NCBI GenBank assembly: GCA_029167225.1
Contig: JARFNK010000031.1
Span: 1 to 61,983 of the forward strand
Origin: Sphingobium arseniciresistens
GTDB taxonomy: Bacteria; Pseudomonadota; Alphaproteobacteria; Sphingomonadales; Sphingomonadaceae
DNA: 61,983 nucleotides
Direction: 5' to 3'
Under the pieces are notes generated by a model. The model searched no databases and was not told the origin of the DNA. It saw nothing but the letters and a program-made list of their open reading frames with translations. The translations under genes and the position numbers were made by a program. This document shows, in pieces, positions 25,469-34,046 of the stretch (the stretch's first letter is position 1; each line of letters starts with the position of its first letter).

Positions 25469-26374
25469 TCATCCCTCGTTCAGGAAATCCCGCATGCGCG
25501 GCACCGTGAAATCGAGAAAGGCCCGTACCCGCGCAGGCAGGAACTGGCCTCCCCGGAAGAGGGCATGGATATCATCCACTTCGCCGATGTCGCTGTCTGC
25601 CAGGAGCTCGACCAGTTCTCCGCGCGCGATGGGGCCGCGCAGATGATAGTCGGCCATCCTGACGATACCGGCGCCGGCGATCGCCATGCGCCGCAGCGTT
25701 TCCCCATTATTGGCGAGCAACGAACCGCTCAGCATCCGCTCCACGATCCGCCCGCCTTCCCGCATCGGCCAGACCGGCATGGCGCGCCGGAAATTGAAGC
25801 CGAGGCAATTATGCTTGATAAGCTCCTCCGGCGTCTGTGGAGTACCGTGTCGCGCGAGATAATCAGGCGAGGCGACAATGCGCCGCCGCGTCTCTCCGAT
25901 CCGGCGCGCCATCAGGTTTGAGTCCGCCAGCTTGCCGACGCGGATCGCAACATCGGTGCGATCAAGATAGAGATCGACGACATCGTCCGACAGCGAAAGA
26001 TCGACGATGATCCTGGGGTAAGCCTCGAAAAATGCAGGCAGGATCGGTTCGAGTGCCGCCGCGCCGAAGGTCACGGACGATGTGACACGGACCACGCCTT
26101 CGGCATCGGCCCCGCCCTGCGCGATCTGCTGTTCCGTCTCGTCGAGTTGGCCCAACAGCGCCTGGCTGCGCTCATAATAGAATTGCCCTTCACCGGTGAG
26201 CGCCAACCGTCTGGTCGATCGTTCGATGAGGCGCACGCCCAACCGCGTCTCAAGTCGCGCGATCAGCTTGGACACCGTCGAAGGCGTCATCAGCAACAGG
26301 CGCGCGGCCTCTGAAAAGCTGCCTGCTTCCACGACCCGAACAAACACCATCATCTCGCCCGCGCGATTGTCCAT
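25469..26374 (-). CDS. LysR-family transcriptional regulator
   Basis: A 301-residue regulator of normal length. The N-terminal winged helix (FVRVVEAGSFSEAARLLLMT, PSTVSKLIARLETRLGVRLI) is followed by a substrate-binding domain (GVVRVTSSVTFGAAALEPIL, VDLYLDRTDVAIRVGKLADS). It belongs to the CrgA/DsdC-like LysR group. Its upstream side faces the remnant of an SDR gene, so its original divergent target may be the decayed gene. It converges with the ABM gene. The inducer is unknown. Confidence 0.93.
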   Translation of the reverse strand: MDNRAGEMMVFVRVVEAGSFSEAARLLLMTPSTVSKLIARLETRLGVRLIERSTRRLALTGEGQFYYERSQALLGQLDETEQQIAQGGADAEGVVRVTSSVTFGAAALEPILPAFFEAYPRIIVDLSLSDDVVDLYLDRTDVAIRVGKLADSNLMARRIGETRRRIVASPDYLARHGTPQTPEELIKHNCLGFNFRRAMPVWPMREGGRIVERMLSGSLLANNGETLRRMAIAGAGIVRMADYHLRGPIARGELVELLADSDIGEVDDIHALFRGGQFLPARVRAFLDFTVPRMRDFLNEG

Positions 26375-26469
26375 GGCTCACCTGTTGCTTGGTTTCTCCG
26401 CATTCCCGTCTGCCCAACGGCTATGGCGTAAAATGCGGACACATGTTAGCGGTCAGAACGCAAATTTGG

Positions 26470-26726
26470 TGTTGGGGGCGCGGCACGCAGCGCGGTGTCT
26501 GGTCGTGCATGCGTTACGCGACCAAGCAGATGGAGGAGCAGGGCGGATGTGCGATCGTCAATTGCTCGTCACTGGGCGGCCTCGTCGGGCAAAGCGGTCG
26601 CGCAGCTTACCATGCAACCAAGCACGGCGTTCTGGGCCTGACGAAGAGCGTCGGCATGGAATAGCCTCGAAAGGCATTCAGGTGAACGCAGTTTGCCCAA
26701 GCGCTGGCGATACTCCAAAGCTTTGA
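26470..26726 (+). pseudogene. Remnant of a short-chain dehydrogenase/reductase gene
   Basis: GTQRGVWSCMRYATKQMEEQ, then GGCAIVNCSSLGGLVG and AAYHATKHGVLGLTKSVGME, is the middle of a classical SDR: the catalytic Ser of NCSS and the Tyr-x3-Lys of YHATK are both present. A TAG stop follows, and the homology continues after a frame change as KGIQVNAVCPSAGDTPK. The N-terminal Rossmann TGxxxGIG motif and the C-terminal third are gone. It lies divergent to the LysR gene, the usual arrangement for a regulated enzyme. Clearly broken. Confidence 0.8.
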
Positions 26727-26836
26727 TTTCTCAAAGAAACCTCGCCTGAAGCAATGGGGTAGGTGCTGTGCGACCAGCCGATCGGCCGCCTTGGTCGACC
26801 TGATGGAACCGCCGCCACAGTCGGCGTTGCTTGCCT

Positions 26837-28870
26837 TTAGCTTCCGGAGTTGGACGCTAGGCAGGGCACATTGTCGGCGGTCCAATCAATCTCATTTGTC
26901 GTGGGCACTCGTCTGCTTGCCTTGGTATCGGCGTTTTTGCCGCTCGGATTGTAGCTTATCCATGCCATGCTATTGTCGAACAGAGCAATACGGCCATTGT
27001 CGCGCTGTGCTTTGGCGGCATCGACTTCTTTCTGCTCAATACGCGATCCCCGGATCATACGCAGCGAGCCATCATATATGTCGAAGGCGCGGTAATAGGC
27101 CCGACCGAAAATCTGATTATTGATGTCATCCTTGTGCGACCACTGCTCCGGCTTGGTTGTCGACGGCAGATGAACCGTAGTGACGTAGCAGCTGAAATCC
27201 GGCTTACTGTAGAATGGCAGTGCCTGATAATGCTCTGCTGCGCGTATCCGCTTTTCGGGCGGGTTGAAGCCACCACCCGGCAGTGCCAGCGACCTCATTC
27301 CATTGCCATCATCATCCCAATCGACTGCGCCGGTGCCGATGATAGTCAATATGCTGGCCTGTGCCTTCACATCATAGCGCCACTGAACATCTTCGATGGT
27401 CTGCCATGTGCTTCCGATCGCATTCTGCCGGAACGCGCTGAGCAGTTGCGCTGGCGTCGCTGCTGCAAACTGAACCTCCTGCTGGAGGCCTTCTATCCCG
27501 CGCTTGATGGTCGTATTCGTGATCCGCGCAGGCTTTTCAAAGCCAGAGCGCGCATCGACCTCGAACAGTGTAATCTCGTTCGGACGTGAAGCAGGCATCC
27601 AGCTCAGTTGCTCAAGATTGCTTCCCGGTGCGGTCAGAGGAAGAATCCATTGATAGGGTATGACCGGATCTGCACCAGGCGGTACAACCGCGGGCAAGGT
27701 GCCATCAAGCCAATAGCTTTGTCCGTCGATCCGCGCCCGCACCAGTACATGGTCGAACATGCGTGGGCTCGGTAGCCGCTCGTCAAGGCCGTCATCCATG
27801 CCGCTGTTGTTGACCAGCACCGCCTCCGCTTCGACGCCCAACTCGCGCAATAATGCCAGCAGTAGCGCCGTCTTGGCTTTGCAATCGCCATAGCGCCGTT
27901 GCCATGTCTCATCGGCTCCGGCCGGCGTCAGATTGCCGCCATTCAGCCCGACATAAATATAGCGGACGTCCTGCTGCACCAGTTTCAGGGCAGCAGCGGC
28001 GCGATCCAGCGCCTTCTCATGGGCTGCAGCGATACGGGCGGCCTCCTGCTTGAGCGACGAGCTGGCGCTCAGTTTCGAGGCATTGGCGAACAGGTGCGCG
28101 AAAAGGCGCGATATGCCCTGCCAGTCGCTGAAATTGCCATATTCGACGACCCGCTGCCACTGATAGCGAGGAGGCGCATCCTTTGGCGGCGTCAGGATCG
28201 TGGGGTTGTCAAACCGGTAGTCGATGGCATTTGTGCCCCGCTCGGCCACCGTCGACATATCGCTGGTCATCTTGACTGCAGGCTTGTTTCCTTCTTCCCA
28301 GCTCAACCGAAGATGATATCGGCCTGACGGCGGCTCGGGGGCGAGCAGAAGCAGGCCGGCATCGTCCTTCCCCAATGTGGGATCGCTGGCCCGGAGTGTC
28401 GCGGCGAACTCGATTTCGTCTCCGACCCTCAGATCAGGCACACGCAAAACGGCGGTCAGATTGCCGTCCAACCTTGCGGCTTCAAGTTGGTCTTCTCGGC
28501 GAAGTATCTCGAACGATGCCGCCTTCAATATGTCGATGACCTGACCTTCGCGATGGATCTTGATGACATGGACGACAGGCGAACCAGCGGCCGGGTTCCA
28601 GGCCAGCGACAGGTTTCCAAGCTGCAGCGCATTGGGATGGAGGATCTTGATGCGGTAACCATTATAGAGTAGCTGCCCCTTGCTATCCAGATGGACCTCC
28701 GTGTCCTGACGGCGGATAAACACCGCCCCTGCGGCATCGTCCGGTACTGGCATCGCCTCCGACTGAACGGCCCATTTGGGCGGAGGCCCGATTTGGATTT
28801 GGTTTCCAGCTGAATGGGCGGCGGTTCCGGCAAGCAGGCTCGCCAGGCAAACAGAAATCTTGAAATTCAC
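26837..28870 (-). CDS. DUF3857/transglutaminase-like exported protein
   Basis: A 677-residue protein if translated from the GTG at 28870, which has AGGGGG just upstream and gives a clean signal peptide (NFKISVCLASLLAGTAAHSA). An ATG at 28894 is the alternative. The N-terminal DUF3857 region (YNGYRIKILHPNALQLGNLS, LRVPDLRVGDEIEFA) is followed by a transglutaminase-like core: DVRYIYVGLNGGNLTPAGAD then RRYGDCKAKTALLLALLREL with the catalytic Cys, MFDHVLVRARIDG with the His, and YWLDGT with the Asp. Such proteins are periplasmic or outer-membrane associated and their substrates are unknown. It stands alone, reading away from the SnoaL/OYE operon. Confidence 0.88.
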   Translation of the reverse strand: MNFKISVCLASLLAGTAAHSAGNQIQIGPPPKWAVQSEAMPVPDDAAGAVFIRRQDTEVHLDSKGQLLYNGYRIKILHPNALQLGNLSLAWNPAAGSPVVHVIKIHREGQVIDILKAASFEILRREDQLEAARLDGNLTAVLRVPDLRVGDEIEFAATLRASDPTLGKDDAGLLLLAPEPPSGRYHLRLSWEEGNKPAVKMTSDMSTVAERGTNAIDYRFDNPTILTPPKDAPPRYQWQRVVEYGNFSDWQGISRLFAHLFANASKLSASSSLKQEAARIAAAHEKALDRAAAALKLVQQDVRYIYVGLNGGNLTPAGADETWQRRYGDCKAKTALLLALLRELGVEAEAVLVNNSGMDDGLDERLPSPRMFDHVLVRARIDGQSYWLDGTLPAVVPPGADPVIPYQWILPLTAPGSNLEQLSWMPASRPNEITLFEVDARSGFEKPARITNTTIKRGIEGLQQEVQFAAATPAQLLSAFRQNAIGSTWQTIEDVQWRYDVKAQASILTIIGTGAVDWDDDGNGMRSLALPGGGFNPPEKRIRAAEHYQALPFYSKPDFSCYVTTVHLPSTTKPEQWSHKDDINNQIFGRAYYRAFDIYDGSLRMIRGSRIEQKEVDAAKAQRDNGRIALFDNSMAWISYNPSGKNADTKASRRVPTTNEIDWTADNVPCLASNSGS

Positions 28871-29165
28871 AACACCCCCTGAGATTCGCCCCATAATGTC
28901 GGCAACCTTGGGATAAGCAAGTGTTTGATGAAGCTCGAAATCGTTGTGCGGCCACCCATGTTTTATTCGGCTGCGTTGCATCAAACTGTTTGAAGCGGGA
29001 GCCCCTCTGCAGGTATCGCAATATGCAAAGCGGTCGGTCTGCCCGTGAGCGAGCTCAATTTCCGTCTGATCGGCAAGAGTGAGCCGGTTTTTGCTGAAAC
29101 AAGCGGCCGTTCGCTAAGGCTGGGTCAGGGCAACTTTTCCCGATCCGGACGCCGACCAGCCTTCT

Positions 29166-29615
29166 CTAACTAGCGGCAGGCCAGACGACATCGAGATGCG
29201 TTTCGACGATCCGCCATGCGCCGTCGATGCGGCGATACTGATCGGTATAGAGGCCCAGCAGCAGGAGCGGGTTCGGATCGGGCTTTGAGGCGGTCTCGAA
29301 ATCGATGAGATAGCATTTGCCCGTCCCGGTGTCCGGTCCGGTGAGCGTGACCTGATGATTGGCGATGGCGTGGAGGAAGGGGTAATGGCCACGACGATCA
29401 CGGTCGTAGAGTTGGTAGGCGCCGATCAGCCCCTCCTTGATCGCAGCCAGGCCCTTCATCTCGCCGACCGTCACGCCGACAATGGCGTCGACGGAGAATA
29501 TCCGGTCGAGCCCGTCGAAATCGCCGCTGTCGAGGCAATGCGAATAAGCGATGCGAAGTTGCCGGATGTCCTCGATGTCCAGCCGGGCGGCGAGCCGTTG
29601 CTCGATGCCGGTCAT
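29166..29615 (-). CDS. SnoaL-like/NTF2-fold protein
   Basis: A 149-residue protein starting MTGIEQRLAARLDIEDIRQL. The cone-shaped NTF2/SnoaL fold is recognisable from YSHCLDSGDFDGLDRIFSVD, GLAAIKEGLIGAY, HAIANHQVTLTG and YTDQYRRIDGAWRIVETHLD. Family members include polyketide cyclases, dehydratases and steroid isomerases. Its ATG overlaps the preceding oxidoreductase stop (ATGA, 29612-29615) and GGAGG lies two bases before, so the two genes are translationally coupled. It may isomerise or dehydrate the ene-reductase substrate or product; that is inference from context. Confidence 0.85.
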   Translation of the reverse strand: MTGIEQRLAARLDIEDIRQLRIAYSHCLDSGDFDGLDRIFSVDAIVGVTVGEMKGLAAIKEGLIGAYQLYDRDRRGHYPFLHAIANHQVTLTGPDTGTGKCYLIDFETASKPDPNPLLLLGLYTDQYRRIDGAWRIVETHLDVVWPAAS

Positions 29616-30730
29616 ACCTCCTGCTCCGCGCTTTCTTCCGCCCATGTCGGGTAATCGGTGTAGCCGCGCGCGCCGGACGTTCCATAGAAAGTGGCGCGGT
29701 CCGGCAGATTGATCGGTCGATCATGCTGCATCCGATCGACCAGATCGGGATTGGCGATGAACGGGCGACCAAAGGCGATCAGGTCGAGATCGCCGGTCCG
29801 CAGCGCCTCCTCCGCCGTCTCGCGCGTAAAGCCCCCCGCAGCAATGAGCGTGCCGCGATAGGTCTTGCGGAACGCCGCGGCGAAATTCTCTGGCATCTTT
29901 TCCGCGCCGATCGTCAGCTGGTCGCTAAGATGGACATAGGCGAGCGAGCGCGCTTCAAACGCGGCGGCAAGCGCCACCCAGGTCTGCGCCTCGTCGTCAT
30001 AGGGCTCCATGTCGAACAGGCGTCCGAACGGCGAGATGCGTACACCGACGCGCTCGCCGCCTATTTCGGCGATGATCGCGTCGAGCGTCTCCAGCATGAA
30101 GCGCAAACGGTTTTCGATCGATCCGCCGTAGCGATCCTCGCGCCGGTTGAGCGCGCCGTTGACGAATTGCTCGAACAGATAGCCGTTGGCGCCGTGCAGC
30201 TCGACGCCATCGAATCCCGCATCGATCGCCATCCGCGCGGCGCGGACGAAATCCTGCGTGATCCGGGGCACTTCCTCGGTGTCGAGCGCGCGGGGTTCGC
30301 TCGTCGGTACGAGGGCTGGCTCGCCCTTTCCGTCATAGGCGAATGCGATCGACTTGAGGCCGCGCGTTGCGCTGGGCGATACCGGTGCGCGGCCCCCGGG
30401 CTGCAACGTCGTGTGCGAGACGCGGCCGACATGCCACAATTGCGCGAAGATCTTGCCGCCCTTGGCATGGACGGCATCGGTCACGCGCCGCCACCCGGCA
30501 GCCTGCTCTTCGGTGTAGAGGCCGGGGTTGAACAGATAGCCCCTGCCTTCGATCGAAACCGGCGCGCCCTCGCTGATGATGAGGCCAGCGCCGGCGCGCT
30601 GGCTGTAATAGAGCACCGTCATATCATCGGGGATGGTGCTTTCCGCGCGCGCACGGGTCATCGGCGCCATCACCACGCGGTTGGCAAGAGGCAGTCCGGC
30701 GAGGTCGGTAGGTTCGAACAAAGCGCTCAA
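29612..30730 (-). CDS. Old yellow enzyme-family alkene reductase
   Basis: A 372-residue FMN flavoprotein. NRVVMAPMTRARAESTIPDD, QLWHVGRVSH, VELHGANGYLFEQFVNGALN and RREDRYGGSIENRLRFMLE are hallmark OYE/NemA motifs, with the His-x-x-Asn substrate pair present. IAFGRPFIANPDLVDRM is the FMN-phosphate end. These enzymes reduce activated C=C bonds or nitro groups with NAD(P)H. It is co-translated with the SnoaL-like gene and divergent from a LysR gene, 118 bp away, that probably controls it. Confidence 0.93.
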   Translation of the reverse strand: MSALFEPTDLAGLPLANRVVMAPMTRARAESTIPDDMTVLYYSQRAGAGLIISEGAPVSIEGRGYLFNPGLYTEEQAAGWRRVTDAVHAKGGKIFAQLWHVGRVSHTTLQPGGRAPVSPSATRGLKSIAFAYDGKGEPALVPTSEPRALDTEEVPRITQDFVRAARMAIDAGFDGVELHGANGYLFEQFVNGALNRREDRYGGSIENRLRFMLETLDAIIAEIGGERVGVRISPFGRLFDMEPYDDEAQTWVALAAAFEARSLAYVHLSDQLTIGAEKMPENFAAAFRKTYRGTLIAAGGFTRETAEEALRTGDLDLIAFGRPFIANPDLVDRMQHDRPINLPDRATFYGTSGARGYTDYPTWAEESAEQEV

Positions 30731-30848
30731 TGGAAGATCCTTTGGAAAGCATAATGACGGCGGGTGCCAATGTGCCGCCGCTCTATTCTCCTTTCAGCCA
30801 GTTGATAATTCCCTTGTCTGGCCGATCACTCTGTCCCACGGTTCCACA

Positions 30849-31811
30849 ATGATCGATCAGGATCGCTTCGCCGGCCTCGCCGAATTCGTTGCAGCGGTGC
30901 GCTTCGGTAGCTTTACCGCAGCCGCGGCACAGCTTGGCGTTACCGGATCGGCGATCGGCAAGAGCGTGTCGCGACTGGAAGCCCGGCTTGGCATCAAGCT
31001 GCTCCACCGCACGACTCGCCGGCTAACGCTCACCAAGGAGGGGCAGGAATATTATGAGGCATGCCTAGGCATCCTCGAGCAGCTCGAAACTGTCGAGACC
31101 GGGATAACCACGGGGCGAGAAAATCCGGTGGGTACGGTGCGACTGAACCTGCCAGGCGCGTTCGGCAGGCGGCATGTAATGCCGGTGCTCATGCAACTGG
31201 CCGATCGCTACCGGCATCTCGACCTCTCGGTGATGTTCACCGAACGCACTTCGAACATCATCGCCGAGAATGTCGATCTGGCGGTTCGCATCGGCACGCT
31301 TGGCAATGACGCCGATCTCGCGGCAAAGCGGCTCGGCACGCAGACGCTGCTGATCTGCGCCTCGCCCGAGTATATCGCCCGGCGCGGCGCGCCGGCGTCG
31401 GCGGAGGATCTGGACCAGCAAGACTGCATCATCGGATGGCGCCGGGTGCCACGACCTGTCTGGCTGCTCAACGATGCCGGGGGCAACCTCCTGCCGCGCG
31501 AAATAAGGGTGCGCCACGAGTTCAGCGATGGCGAGGCTATGGTGCAGGCGGTGCTCGCGGGAGCCGGGATAAGTCAGCTGCCGACCTGGCTGATCGCAGA
31601 CCACCTTGCCGCCGGCACGCTCGTGCCAGTGCTGGATCAGTTTGCCGGGGCGCAGATGCCGATCCATGCGGTGTGGCCTACCTCCAGATACCTTCAGCCC
31701 AAGCTGCGGGTCGTGATCGATGCTTTGGTGCTGGCTGCCCAACAACCCGGGTCCGGCTTTCATCCAGCCGTCGCTCGACCGCAACCGCATCTTGGCACTG
31801 GCTCGCCTTGA
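30849..31811 (+). CDS. LysR-family transcriptional regulator, C-terminus rewritten by an IS21 remnant
   Basis: A 320-residue LysR. The N-terminal HTH reads FAGLAEFVAAVRFGSFTAAA and SAIGKSVSRLEARLGIKLLH. The effector domain is complete through YLQPKLRVVIDALVLAAQQP. The last residues (GFHPAVARPQPHLGTGSP) are read from the out-of-frame start of an IstB pseudogene, so the native tail was probably replaced when the IS fragment joined here. The effector domain is nearly full length, so function may be kept. It faces the OYE/SnoaL operon, its likely target. Confidence 0.9.
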   Translation: MIDQDRFAGLAEFVAAVRFGSFTAAAAQLGVTGSAIGKSVSRLEARLGIKLLHRTTRRLTLTKEGQEYYEACLGILEQLETVETGITTGRENPVGTVRLNLPGAFGRRHVMPVLMQLADRYRHLDLSVMFTERTSNIIAENVDLAVRIGTLGNDADLAAKRLGTQTLLICASPEYIARRGAPASAEDLDQQDCIIGWRRVPRPVWLLNDAGGNLLPREIRVRHEFSDGEAMVQAVLAGAGISQLPTWLIADHLAAGTLVPVLDQFAGAQMPIHAVWPTSRYLQPKLRVVIDALVLAAQQPGSGFHPAVARPQPHLGTGSP

Positions 31812-32096
31812 TTTCATCAACCGGGCCGAGGTGGTCCATCTGCTGGGGCGGCCGGGCACCGGGAAAGGCCATATCGCCACCGCTCTGGCCATCGAAGCCG
31901 AAGGCGGGCAAGAGCGTCTACTTCATCCCGATCGCCGATCTCATCGCTTCGCTGGCCAAGGCCGAACGTGAGGGCACGCTGCGCTAAAGGATCCGCTTCC
32001 TGTGCCGGTCCTCTCTGCTCGTCGTCGACGAGATCGGGTATATCCCTGTTACGCCGGGCGGCGGCAACCTGTTCCAGATCGTTCAGGATGCAATGC
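31757..32096 (+). pseudogene. IS21-family IstB ATPase remnant
   Basis: FIQPSLDRNRILALARLDFI, NRAEVVHLLGRPGTGKGHIA (Walker A) and TALAIEAEGG read in one frame. After a frameshift come SVYFIPIADLIASLAKAERE and GTLR, then a TAA stop, and in the same frame RIRFLCRSSLLVVDEIGYIP (Walker B) with VTPGGGNLFQIVQ. This is the IstB helper protein of IS21-type elements, truncated at both ends and with at least one frameshift and one stop. No istA or IS ends are visible. It marks an old insertion/deletion point between the LysR gene and the response-regulator debris. Confidence 0.88.
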
Positions 32097-32225
32097 GGGA
32101 AGCGTTGGCAACCATGGCTGATCAGATTGGCCGGCGAAGACTGATGGCAGCATTAAGCTGACAAATATTCTTCGCTCCATGATCTGACCAGCGAAACGAA
32201 GCGGCAAAATGCGAGTTGTCGCTGG

Positions 32226-32480
32226 ATGGATGCCGCCACATCACCTTACGCTTTCGTTATCGACGATGATCCAATGTTCCTGATGCACGTCTGTGACATT
32301 TTGGAGGATGCGGGTCTCCGCTTCTACGAGGAAGGTACAATTCCGAGGCGATCGACGTCCTCTTGCGCGATGAGGATAGCGTCACCCTCCTGTTCTCCGA
32401 CGTCGGGAAGCGGTTCGATAACCAAGCCGTGCGCCCATCTTGCCAGGAAGCTGCCGGATGACAAGAAGCCGAAGCGAACA
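32226..32480 (+). pseudogene. Broken single-domain response regulator
   Basis: The sequence opens PYAFVIDDDPMFLMHVCDIL with EDAGLRFYEE, a receiver-domain start carrying the acidic pocket. The continuation SEAIDVLLRDEDSVTLLFSD, including the phospho-acceptor Asp region, is in another frame. It is followed after an internal deletion by the C-terminal HLARKLPDDKKPK back in the first frame. So the gene has a frameshift and a lost middle. Receivers of this type in sphingomonads usually sit beside PAS hybrid kinases, such as the one at 36643-40326. Confidence 0.72.
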
Positions 32481-32553
32481 AGGCGGCGGTGTAACCGGCT
32501 CATCCGTTCAATTCCGAAAAAATTCAAGCACACCGATGTGGGAGAGATCTATT

Positions 32554-33054
32554 TTGAGCCAATCCAGCGCTGAGGACGAAAAGTGGATGAGGGTCGCGCT
32601 GGACGTGGCCCGCTCGAAGGGCGCGCATCCCTCGGATTCTCCGCTCGGCAGCGTCATCGTCCTTGATGGTCGGGTGGTCGGGCAGGAGCGCAACCAGACT
32701 AAGGAACTCCCGGATGCCACGGCTCATGCCGAGATGATGGCCATTCGCCGAGCATGCGAGAGCGAAGGAACCATGGAGTTGAGGGGGGCCACGCTCTACT
32801 CGACCCTACAGCCCTGCGGGATGTGCACGATGGCGTCGATTTGGTCGAAGGTCGGCCGCGTCGTCTACGGCGCTGGGCGTCATGATGTGCACCGGATGTA
32901 TTTCGAGGATCGGCACGTCGACACGCTTGCGTTCATCGCCGACGCCTATCGCGATGACATCGTCATCCAGGGTGGCTGCCTGCGGGAGGAGTGTGCCAAG
33001 CTCTACTACGGGCCTGATGATGACGTGCCGTTGGAGGAGCAGGGCAATCTCTAG
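32554..33054 (+). CDS. Nucleoside/guanine deaminase-like (CDA superfamily)
   Basis: A 166-residue zinc hydrolase. ATAHAEMMAIRRACESEG supplies the His and catalytic Glu, and TLQPCGMCTMASIWSKVGRV supplies the two zinc cysteines. The C-terminal RHDVHRMYFEDRH and AYRDDIVIQGGCLREECAKL fit guanine/cytosine-nucleotide deaminases (GuaD/TadA-related). I chose the TTG at 32554 because GGGAGAG lies seven bases upstream; an ATG at 32536 is the alternative. The downstream FNT gene starts inside its 3' end. Substrate unknown. Confidence 0.85.
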   Translation: MSQSSAEDEKWMRVALDVARSKGAHPSDSPLGSVIVLDGRVVGQERNQTKELPDATAHAEMMAIRRACESEGTMELRGATLYSTLQPCGMCTMASIWSKVGRVVYGAGRHDVHRMYFEDRHVDTLAFIADAYRDDIVIQGGCLREECAKLYYGPDDDVPLEEQGNL

Positions 33055-33958
33055 CGACCAAAGAGTTGAGCGAGATCCAATCGACGGCTCGTTGGCCGGC
33101 GGGAATACCAGCAACTCCGAGCCTGGCGCCGAGCTCACCCCTGAAGAGGTCCGGGGCGTTGAGGATCGTAGCGCGGGATCAACGCGCGTGGTCCACGAAG
33201 TGGTTCGGCTCCAGGGCGAGGAAGAACTCGACAGGCCTGCACTTGCGCTGTTGCTTTCTGCCTTCGCGGCGGGGCTCGCCATCAATCTCTCGTTGATGTC
33301 CGAGCTGTTCCTGCGGAGTCACCTTCCCGACACGCGGTGGGCGCCGCTCGTCTACCTTCTGGGCTACCCAGTCGGCTATCTGATCGTTATCCTCGGACGC
33401 CTCCAGCTCTTCACGGAGAGCACGATTACCGCGGTGCTTCCCGTTGCGGCGGAACCACGGATGGCGAACCTGGCTAAGCTGGGTCGCCTGTGGACCTGTG
33501 TGTTCGCCGCCAATCTGGCCGGTGTCTTCCTCGTGAGCAGCCTGATGGCAGGTGAGGTCATCCTGTCGGAGGCGCAGCGCACCTTCGCGGTCGACATCCT
33601 CGGAAAGCTCGAAGTCCAGACCGCCGCGAAGACGTTGACGCTCGGCATCCCTGCCGGGTTCATCATGGCTGCGATCGCTTGGATCCTGCCCAACTCGCGT
33701 GGCAGCGAGTTCTGGATCATCTGCACGCTCACATACATCATCGGGCTGGGCAACTTCAGCCATGTGGTGACCGGCTCCTCCCAGGTGAGCTTCCTCTGGA
33801 TGAGTGGTCGAATGTCGTTTCTCGAGATGGTGCTGGAGTTTATCCTTCCCGCGCTTGCAGGCAACATCATTGGTGGCACCGGGCTGTTCGCGGTCCTGGC
33901 CCACGGCCAGCTGCGGGTGGAGGATCTCGGCGAGGCGAAAGACGAGGTGGATAGATGA
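33017..33958 (+). CDS. Formate/nitrite transporter (FNT)-family membrane protein
   Basis: A 313-residue protein. An acidic N-terminal extension (AELTPEEVRGVEDRSAG) precedes six hydrophobic segments: LALLLSAFAAGLAINLSLM, APLVYLLGYPVGYLIVILG, LWTCVFAANLAGVFLVSSLM, TLTLGIPAGFIMAAIAWIL, FWIICTLTYIIGLGNFSHVV and EFILPALAGNIIGGTGLFAV. LGYPVGYLIVIL and LGNFSHVVTGS match the soil-bacterial FNT branch (YfdC-like). The start is uncertain: in-frame ATGs at 33017/33020 overlap the deaminase, and a TTG at 33092 is the next option. The gene is tightly coupled to the deaminase upstream. Confidence 0.85.
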   Translation: MMTCRWRSRAISSDQRVERDPIDGSLAGGNTSNSEPGAELTPEEVRGVEDRSAGSTRVVHEVVRLQGEEELDRPALALLLSAFAAGLAINLSLMSELFLRSHLPDTRWAPLVYLLGYPVGYLIVILGRLQLFTESTITAVLPVAAEPRMANLAKLGRLWTCVFAANLAGVFLVSSLMAGEVILSEAQRTFAVDILGKLEVQTAAKTLTLGIPAGFIMAAIAWILPNSRGSEFWIICTLTYIIGLGNFSHVVTGSSQVSFLWMSGRMSFLEMVLEFILPALAGNIIGGTGLFAVLAHGQLRVEDLGEAKDEVDR

Positions 33959-34046
33959 ACCGGCTCCTCTTGCCGCTCGACCTTGCTTCCGGCTGGCCCG
34001 CGCGCGACCGAACGAGATGTTCAGGCGGCTGGATGAGGAGTCGACG

